64,000 nt of DNA from Pseudoduganella ginsengisoli (GTDB lineage Bacteria; Pseudomonadota; Gammaproteobacteria; Burkholderiales; Burkholderiaceae_D). The position numbers and the translations under genes were made by a program. The stretch is taken from assembly GCF_009720865.1 (NCBI RefSeq), contig NZ_WNLA01000007.1, forward strand, positions 1 through 64,000, written 5' to 3'. Shown one piece after another: positions 57,222 to 64,000 of the stretch (positions are counted from its first letter, which is position 1; each line of letters starts with the position of its first letter). A model generated the notes under the pieces. That model was not told where the DNA came from, searched no databases, and worked only from the letters and a program-made list of their open reading frames with translations.

Positions 57222-58094
57222 TCAGATATCGTTGCGCAAGATGGCGTCCAGGCCGAAGCACTTGCGGCGGCTCTGGTTGTGCGACAGCGGTTCGGCATCG
57301 GCCGTGCGGTCCTTGTCCTGGAACCAGCGCCAGCCGGCGCCGGACTGGCTGCTGCAGTTCAGGAAGCCGTCCGAACAGCTGTCCAGCCACGCCTGCGTGA
57401 TTTCCAGCCCCACGTTCAACGTATAACCGCCGCAGTAACTGTCGCTGTCGAACGGCGAGCTATCCACGTCCGTCCCCACTACGTGATAAAACGGCTTCGG
57501 CAGCGCCGGGCGGCCTGCCGTGCCATACAGCCACGACGCGTTATAGCTGGCCATCCAGCTGGTTTGCTGCTGGCGCACGGCGTCGCTCTTGTAGCCCAGC
57601 AGCCAGCCCACGGCGCTTTCAAATGCATTGCCGCTGATGGAGGCATCGGCCAGCGGCGTGCCCAGCGACGATGGCGCCAGCGCATTGACCCAGCGGATCG
57701 CATTGATGATGGCGGGATAGCGGCTGTCCTGCGTGGGGTTCGACATCACCCAGCGCAAGATATTGCCGCCATTCGAGTGCGTTTCCACCACCAGGTCCGT
57801 GATGTTGTTGTTGACGATGAACGGATGCAGCTGGTCGGCCAGGCAGCCTGCCGCGCCGGCGGTCCACATGTACTGGTCGAAATCGCAGTTGATGACGATA
57901 TACAGATTCTGGTTTGGCAGCCCCTGGCGCACTGAATCAATCATTTCCCGGGTCCAGTAATCGTTGGCCGCGTCAGTTTGCTTACCCGTGCCGTGTACGA
58001 ACGCCAGTCCCGTATTGCCTGCCATTGCCGGCAGCGCGGTCAAGGCCAAAGCCAGCGCGCTGCCCATCACTGCCAACTGCTTTTTCAACACCAT
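57222..58094 (-). CDS. secreted alpha/beta hydrolase, lipase-like
   Basis: 290 residues with a signal peptide (LAVMGSALALALTALPAMA, cleavage near residue 22). FVHGTG forms an oxyanion-hole-like loop, and the likely nucleophile is the Ser in VVETHSNGGNILRW, a variant of the GxSxG elbow with Thr-His before the Ser. A possible acid and His lie downstream (GTDVDSSPFDSD, FYHVVG). Four Cys in the C-terminal region could form disulfides (YCGGY, DSCSDGFLNCSS). Start chosen for its signal peptide and the GGAGACGAC upstream. First gene of a pair with the DUF4785 gene. Confidence 0.75.
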   Translation of the reverse strand: MVLKKQLAVMGSALALALTALPAMAGNTGLAFVHGTGKQTDAANDYWTREMIDSVRQGLPNQNLYIVINCDFDQYMWTAGAAGCLADQLHPFIVNNNITDLVVETHSNGGNILRWVMSNPTQDSRYPAIINAIRWVNALAPSSLGTPLADASISGNAFESAVGWLLGYKSDAVRQQQTSWMASYNASWLYGTAGRPALPKPFYHVVGTDVDSSPFDSDSYCGGYTLNVGLEITQAWLDSCSDGFLNCSSQSGAGWRWFQDKDRTADAEPLSHNQSRRKCFGLDAILRNDI

Positions 58095-58274
58095 TGTCGT
58101 CTCCTGTTTTGGTTTTAAAAAAACGCTCGTGCCAAACCAGTCTAGGAGCCGGATTTGCGCCAAGTATTGTTAAAAAATGTCACGGTATTGATTTATTACG
58201 CCATGCGCTTGAAGAACGGTCGTGCGGTTTGACGGGTATGATGTTGCGTTATCTCTACACGCAAGGACACTGTC

Positions 58275-58697
58275 ATGGACACTTCCCGCTTCAACCTTGA
58301 TCAAGTCAACCTGCGCAGCAAAGGCAAGCTGCCCGAGCACATGGGCATCCGCTTCACGTCCATTCAAGATGGCGAATTACAGGCGGAAATTGAAATCCAG
58401 CCCTTCCATTTGGCGCCGAACGGCTTCCTGCACGCGGGCAGCATCGTGACCCTGGCGGACACGGCATGCGGCTATGGCTGCATCGCCCACTTGCCGCAAG
58501 GCGCGGAGAACTTCACGACGATTGAACTGAAATCCAACCACCTGGGCACGGCCCGCGAAGGCGTGATTGCCGTGACGGCAAAACCCGTCCACCTGGGCCG
58601 CACCACGCAAGTGTGGGACGCGACGGTGATCCACAAAGACACGGGCAAGACCATCGCGTTGTTCCGTTGCACACAAATGGTGTTGTGGCCGAAATAA
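58275..58697 (+). CDS. PaaI-type hotdog thioesterase
   Basis: 140 residues of the hotdog fold: PEHMGIRFTSIQDGELQAEIEI, then the active-site block PNGFLHAGSIVTLADTACGYG (HAGSI...D), and ELKSNHLGTAREGVIAVTAKPVHLGRTTQVWDATV. It hydrolyses acyl- or aryl-CoA thioesters; the substrate is unknown. It is monocistronic or read together with the globin-barrel gene 75 bases downstream. Confidence 0.93.
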   Translation: MDTSRFNLDQVNLRSKGKLPEHMGIRFTSIQDGELQAEIEIQPFHLAPNGFLHAGSIVTLADTACGYGCIAHLPQGAENFTTIELKSNHLGTAREGVIAVTAKPVHLGRTTQVWDATVIHKDTGKTIALFRCTQMVLWPK

Positions 58698-58772
58698 GCG
58701 CTGGCCGGGCGCGGCGGTAAGGGTGTGATCTGTTACATTGAACCGTCAGTGATACATTGTCGAGGACAAACA

Positions 58773-60080
58773 ATGCGGAAAAACACCCTGTTGGCAACCG
58801 GCCTGCTGCTCGCTTCTTCGCTGGCGCTGGCCCAGACTCCGTACACGGAAGACTCCACGTTCCGCGGCCTGGGCGGCAAGGAAGGCATCAAGCAGATCAC
58901 CGATACGTTCCTGGAACTGGTCTTGGCCGATCCCCGCATCAAAGATAACTTTGCGGATTTTGATATCCCGCAAATCAACCAACGCTTGCAAGAGCAATTT
59001 TGCGAATATGCGGGCGGCCCCTGCAAATACACGGGCAAATACCGCGACAAGACCATGGATGGCGCCGGCACCGTGCGCGACATGAAGTCGGTCCACATCG
59101 ACTTGAAAATCACGGACGCCATGTTCAATGCGCTGGCGGAAGATTTGCAACTGGCGATGGCACGCCATGGCGTCTCCACTGAGACGTCGAACCGCCTGAT
59201 TGCCAGGCTGGCGCCTATGCACCGCGATATCGTCACGGCACACGCTCCCTTGGCGCCATTGCAACCCGACATGGGCCGCTTCCTCGCTACCGGTGGCGTC
59301 AGCATGGTGGAAGGCGCGGGCGGCGGCGGTATTTCGCCGTGGGCGCTGATCACCGGTTACGGCACGCGCGACAGCTGGGGCGGCAATGCGCACTTCACGC
59401 GCGTGCAAACGCAGGATTATTCGCTCGATACCCGCGGCGTCGCCGTGGGCATTGCCGACCGCGTGGAATTATCAGTGGCGCGGCAAGATTTCAAAGGCGA
59501 TTTGGCGCCACTGAATTTGCTGCGCATCCAGCAAGATATCCTCGGCTTGAAAGTCAGGCTCGCGGGTAACGCTGTCTATGACCAGGACCGCGCCATGCCG
59601 CAAGTATCGATGGGCGCCATGTACAAGAAAAACAAAGGCATCAACGGCTTGCGCGCACTGGGCGTCACCAGCGTCAGGCAGCTGGGCGCCAAGGATGACC
59701 GGGGCGTCGACTATTACGTGTCCGCGACAAAAATCTGCCTGGAACACAGCCTGCTCGTGAATGGCACGCTGCGCGCCACCAAGGCCAACCAGATGGGCAT
59801 CCTCGGCTTCGGCGGCGACCAGGGCGACACGGTGAAGCTGCAGCCGGAAGTGTCGGCCGCATGGCTGGCGCACCGCACGCTGGCCATCGGTGCGGAATAC
59901 CGGCGCAAGCCGCATAACCTGGGGGTGGATCCGGAAAAGTCGTATTACGACGTGTTTGCCGCGTGGTTCCCGGCCAAGCAAGTGTCGCTGACCGTCGCGT
60001 ATGCGAACCTTGGAACCATCACTGTCTTCAATCCGAAGACACAGAAAGGGTGGTATTTATCGCTGCAAGCTGGGTTATAA
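58773..60080 (+). CDS. secreted truncated haemoglobin fused to a DUF3034 outer-membrane barrel
   Basis: 435 residues in one uninterrupted frame. Signal peptide 1-21 (LLLASSLALA-QTP). A group 1 truncated globin spans about 28-160: FRGLGGKEGIKQITDTFLELVLADPRI, YAGGPCKYTGK, then an insertion of about 12 residues (YRDKTMDGAGTV), RDMKSVH with the presumed proximal His108, and ALAEDLQLAMARHGVS. A DUF3034 region spans about 165-435: LATGGVSMVEGAGGGGISPWA, GVAVGIADRVELSVARQDF, ATKANQMGILGFGGDQGD, AIGAEYRRKPHNLGVDPE and a final strand GWYLSLQAGL, as in an outer-membrane barrel. These two families are usually separate proteins. Haem binding and O2/NO chemistry at the cell surface are inferred. Confidence 0.9.
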   Translation: MRKNTLLATGLLLASSLALAQTPYTEDSTFRGLGGKEGIKQITDTFLELVLADPRIKDNFADFDIPQINQRLQEQFCEYAGGPCKYTGKYRDKTMDGAGTVRDMKSVHIDLKITDAMFNALAEDLQLAMARHGVSTETSNRLIARLAPMHRDIVTAHAPLAPLQPDMGRFLATGGVSMVEGAGGGGISPWALITGYGTRDSWGGNAHFTRVQTQDYSLDTRGVAVGIADRVELSVARQDFKGDLAPLNLLRIQQDILGLKVRLAGNAVYDQDRAMPQVSMGAMYKKNKGINGLRALGVTSVRQLGAKDDRGVDYYVSATKICLEHSLLVNGTLRATKANQMGILGFGGDQGDTVKLQPEVSAAWLAHRTLAIGAEYRRKPHNLGVDPEKSYYDVFAAWFPAKQVSLTVAYANLGTITVFNPKTQKGWYLSLQAGL

Positions 60081-60092
60081 GCCCGGCATGGA

Positions 60093-60611
60093 TCAACCCT
60101 GCAGCGCTTTTTCCAGCAATTGATGCAGGGCCGGGAATTCCGGCTCGCCCACATAGCGCTTGATGATGCGGCCCTGCTTGTCGATTACGAACGTGGTCGG
60201 CGTCATTTTCACGTCGCCATATGCCTTGGCTGCATCGCCTTTGACGTCCAGCGCCACCTTGAACGGCAACTGGCGGGTTTCCGCGAAATTCAGCACGTAA
60301 TCCGGGCGGTCTTCCTGCATGGCCACGGCCACGAATTCCAGCCCTTTTGCCTTGTATTTATTGTACGTATCGACCATTTGCGGCATTTCTTTGACGCACG
60401 TGGCACAAGACGTGGCCCAGAAATTCACCATCACGACTTTCCCCTGCAAGCTGGCCGGCGTGATTTGTTCGCCGTTGATGCCAACGAACGTCACGGGCGG
60501 CGCCGGGTTGGCGCTGTTGAGGGAAAAATAAGCAGTCAAGCCTATGCCGGCCAAAACAGCGGCAGCCAGTGCGGGTTTGATCCAGGCGCGGGAAGAAGTC
60601 ATGTCAGGCAT
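60093..60611 (-). CDS. TlpA-like periplasmic thiol-disulfide protein
   Basis: 172 residues. An N-terminal signal anchor (ALAAAVLAGIGLTAYFSL) is followed by a redoxin/AhpC-TSA domain with the active-site CATC in VMVNFWATSCATCVKEMPQMV and the cis-Pro region MTPTTFVIDKQGRIIKRYVG. It reduces or isomerises periplasmic disulfides, often in cytochrome c maturation. Convergent with the globin-barrel gene (12 bases between stops). A second ATG at 60602 is an alternative start. Confidence 0.93.
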   Translation of the reverse strand: MPDMTSSRAWIKPALAAAVLAGIGLTAYFSLNSANPAPPVTFVGINGEQITPASLQGKVVMVNFWATSCATCVKEMPQMVDTYNKYKAKGLEFVAVAMQEDRPDYVLNFAETRQLPFKVALDVKGDAAKAYGDVKMTPTTFVIDKQGRIIKRYVGEPEFPALHQLLEKALQG

Positions 60612-60706
60612 CCAAGGACAGCAATGAATCCATTATAGGGCGCGTCGGCGCTGTACGCTGCGGCGCCGGCAATAACCGGTACGCCGCCTGCAGATAGCGG
60701 TGCGGG

Positions 60707-62283
<1,577 letters not shown>

Positions 62284-62640
62284 TTACATTCCTTCAACTA
62301 TGGCGTTTCGCAGCCACTGCAAGCTATCGCCATCGATGGCAATGACATCAAAGCGGCACGGGGGAAGTTTCTTATAGCGCAACAGGTAAAACTGCGCGGC
62401 GCGCACCATGCGGCGCTGTTTGACCGGCGTCACGCTGGCCAGCGCGCCGCCGAAATCCCTGCTGTCGCGGCGGCGCACTTCGACAAACACCAAGTTCTGC
62501 CAGTCTTGCATGATGAGGTCGATTTCGCCCACCTTGCAGCGGAAATTGCGTTCAACCAGCGTCAGACCGTGGCTGGACAAATACTCCAGCGCGCGGTCTT
62601 CGCCCGCCTGGCCGTGCAGTTGGCGGCCGGTGGCGGTCAT
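62284..62640 (-). CDS. yraN: YraN/UPF0102 nuclease-like protein
   Basis: 118 residues of the restriction-endonuclease-like YraN family: GRQLHGQAGEDRALEYLSSHGLTLVERNFRCKVGEIDLIMQDW, LVFVEVRRR, VKQRRMVRAAQFYL and PCRFDVIAID. The E-IDLI-EVR arrangement matches the family's PD-(D/E)xK-like site. Function is not established. The start codon follows the lpoA stop after 1 base. Confidence 0.95.
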   Translation of the reverse strand: MTATGRQLHGQAGEDRALEYLSSHGLTLVERNFRCKVGEIDLIMQDWQNLVFVEVRRRDSRDFGGALASVTPVKQRRMVRAAQFYLLRYKKLPPCRFDVIAIDGDSLQWLRNAIVEGM

Positions 62641-62641
62641 G

Positions 62642-64000
62642 TCAGGGTTGCTGGCTCAACGTCAGCGGTACGGGTACGCCATTTTTATAGACGGCTTGCA
62701 ATTCGCGCCGCTCAAAACGGGCCGTGCCGTCGCCAAAGCTGACATTCAACTGGCCGGTTACCCCATCGAGGCGGAACTTGGCCGTGGGTTGGTCTTGCTG
62801 GCGGGCGATTTCACGGGCCACACGGTACGCGTCAATACCCAGCGCATATAAACGCTCCATATCCGCATCCGGCTTGCGCTCGCTGCCGGGCGCCAGTTGT
62901 GGATAGACCATGACAGCCGGATGGTCGCGCTGCAATTGCCACGGCATGTCCAGCAAGCGCACGCCATCCATTTCCGTGCCGGCAATTTGCCGTGAACGGC
63001 CCGGGTTCAGCGACGACGTGCCATAAATGGGGACATCGCCCAGCGGCGGCGCGGCCAGTGCGATGCGCAGCTGGCGGGTCTGGTCCGGGTCCAGCGCGGC
63101 AAAGACGACGGCGCCCGGTTCCATTTGCAGCTTGCCGCGCAGCGCCACCAGTTCGCCATCGTTGAGGTAGCCGTTGGCGGTGCTCAGTTCCACCATCTTG
63201 GCCGACAGGCCGACGCGCTGCCACTGCGCGGCAAACGCACCCGCACTGCGGCGCTGCCACGCCACGCTGCCGCCCACGACATAGGCTGTGGCGCCCGGCT
63301 GTTCACGGCTGGCCCAGTCCGCCATCTGGCGCGCTTCATCTTCAATCGACAAGCCGATCAGCATCATTTGTGGCGGCAACGATGCGGTATCGCGGTTATC
63401 GGGGTAATTCAGCGCAATCGTGGGTTTGGCGACTTTGCGGCTGTTCGCCACGGCGGAGACGGCCGAACGGGATAGCGGGCCGACTATCATGTCTTGCTGG
63501 GGCAGCGCTTCGGTATAAGACGCCAGCACATCCGGCGCCGCGTCACCGGTTTCAATCACGGACACTTCGACGCCTTGCCTGTCGCGCTCCCAGGCGGCCA
63601 GGAAACCCGCGCGCAGGGCTTCGGATGCCTGGCGCAACGCATCGGAACGCAATGGCAGCAGCAAGCCGATGCGGTAGGGGACGGCAGGCGCGCCTTGCTG
63701 GGTGGCGGCAGCTTTGGTTGCCAGGCTGCCCGGCGCGATGGCGGCGCCCGGCAGCGCCGCCCCGCCGGAAAGGCCGGACACGGTTGCAGTACCGGCGGCA
63801 ACCGTTGCCCGCGACGTGCCCGATGTACCCGATACACCGGACACACCGGAAACTCCCGAAACGCCGGATACTCCCGAAACACCGGACACGCCGGACGAAT
63901 TGCCGTTATCCGCGCCGCCAGCCTGATCTTCCTGCGTACCGGCAGCATTACCCTGCTGAGGCGATCCATGCGCGTCCGAACTGCCTGAACGGCCGTCCGC
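62642..64000 (-). CDS. penicillin-binding protein activator LpoA-like (partial; runs off the right edge)
   Basis: The frame is open from the window edge to a stop at 62642, so the N-terminus, including any lipobox, is missing. Visible parts: a Gly/Ser/Asn-rich linker with nine Ser-Gly-Val/Thr triplets (63815-63895), then a periplasmic-binding-protein fold beginning YRIGLLLPLRSDALRQASEALRAGFLAAW, DMIVGPLSRSAVSAVANS, IGLSIEDEARQMADWA, YGTSSLNPGRSRQI and a C-terminal YALGIDAYRVAREI. This is the LppC/LpoA C-domain, which stimulates PBP1a. Gene order lpoA-yraN-diaA-dolP supports the call. Confidence 0.9.
   Translation of the reverse strand, partial: ADGRSGSSDAHGSPQQGNAAGTQEDQAGGADNGNSSGVSGVSGVSGVSGVSGVSGVSGTSGTSRATVAAGTATVSGLSGGAALPGAAIAPGSLATKAAATQQGAPAVPYRIGLLLPLRSDALRQASEALRAGFLAAWERDRQGVEVSVIETGDAAPDVLASYTEALPQQDMIVGPLSRSAVSAVANSRKVAKPTIALNYPDNRDTASLPPQMMLIGLSIEDEARQMADWASREQPGATAYVVGGSVAWQRRSAGAFAAQWQRVGLSAKMVELSTANGYLNDGELVALRGKLQMEPGAVVFAALDPDQTRQLRIALAAPPLGDVPIYGTSSLNPGRSRQIAGTEMDGVRLLDMPWQLQRDHPAVMVYPQLAPGSERKPDADMERLYALGIDAYRVAREIARQQDQPTAKFRLDGVTGQLNVSFGDGTARFERRELQAVYKNGVPVPLTLSQQP
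63815..63895 (-). repeat. nine-copy Ser-Gly-Val/Thr triplet repeat in the LpoA linker
   Basis: Seven SGV and two SGT triplets in a row are encoded by 9-base units with many silent differences (GTG, GTT, GTA; TCC, TCG; GGC, GGT, GGA). The codon variation suggests an old repeat kept at protein level rather than recent slippage. Confidence 0.8.

Overview
The window reads as chromosomal DNA of a betaproteobacterium of the order Burkholderiales. It most resembles the Oxalobacteraceae (Janthinobacterium, Duganella or Massilia type). This placement is inferred from gene content and protein style: GC-rich codon use, a LiuR-controlled leucine-degradation cluster carrying aceK, Janthinobacterium-like chemoreceptors, a cbb3 oxidase cluster with a SafE-type protein, and DUF4214 proteins. 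No rRNA, tRNA, CRISPR array, prophage or complete insertion sequence was recognised. Coding density is high and both window edges cut through a gene.

Layout from left to right. 1-1.1 kb is the N-terminal part of a DUF4214 tandem-repeat protein. 1.3-7.6 kb is gltBD (glutamate synthase), with a RAYT-type transposase cassette directly upstream of its promoter. 8.6-12.2 kb holds a chemoreceptor and a cytosolic histidine kinase/response regulator pair. 12.2-17.9 kb has a SNF2-type helicase diverging from tex. 18.0-18.9 kb is grxD-ubiX, followed by a small gene and an HTH regulator. 19.9-27.7 kb is a metallo-hydrolase and then a fatty/amino-acid catabolism block (liuR, liuA, aceK, thiolase, SDR, acyl-CoA dehydrogenase). 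27.75-31.5 kb is a TonB-receptor remnant and a large hybrid histidine kinase.

31.6-43.4 kb, all on the minus strand, is a microaerobic respiration block in transcription order: Aer-like receptor, hemN, safE-like, ccoI, ccoS, then ccoN, ccoO, ccoQ, ccoP, ccoG, fixH. FNR-type boxes lie in front of both the Aer-like gene and ccoN, so oxygen sensing for swimming, anaerobic haem synthesis, copper loading and the high-affinity oxidase appear to be controlled together.

43.5-51.2 kb is mixed: a TfoX-domain protein, DUF808, a LysE exporter, a FecR/DUF6600 protein with a long Gln/Arg/Glu repeat tail, a phage-CII-like regulator, and a cassette with a secreted tail-anchored protein, a DUF2491 (YjfK-like) protein and a PspA-like coiled coil (YjfJ-like). 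51.3-55.7 kb is ybeD, a LysR gene, a YfcF-type GST, lipB, lipA and ung. 55.9-58.1 kb is a secreted pair (DUF4785 protein and alpha/beta hydrolase). 58.3-60.6 kb has a thioesterase, a striking fusion of a secreted truncated haemoglobin to a DUF3034 outer-membrane barrel, and a TlpA-like thioredoxin. 60.7-64 kb is the conserved dolP-diaA-yraN-lpoA cluster, with an unexplained 355-base gap between diaA and yraN.

The most unusual items are the globin-barrel fusion, the Aer-like receptor heading a cbb3-maturation operon, the RAYT with a Cys in place of the first His of its HUH motif, the internally deleted TonB-receptor remnant, and the unexplained diaA-yraN gap.
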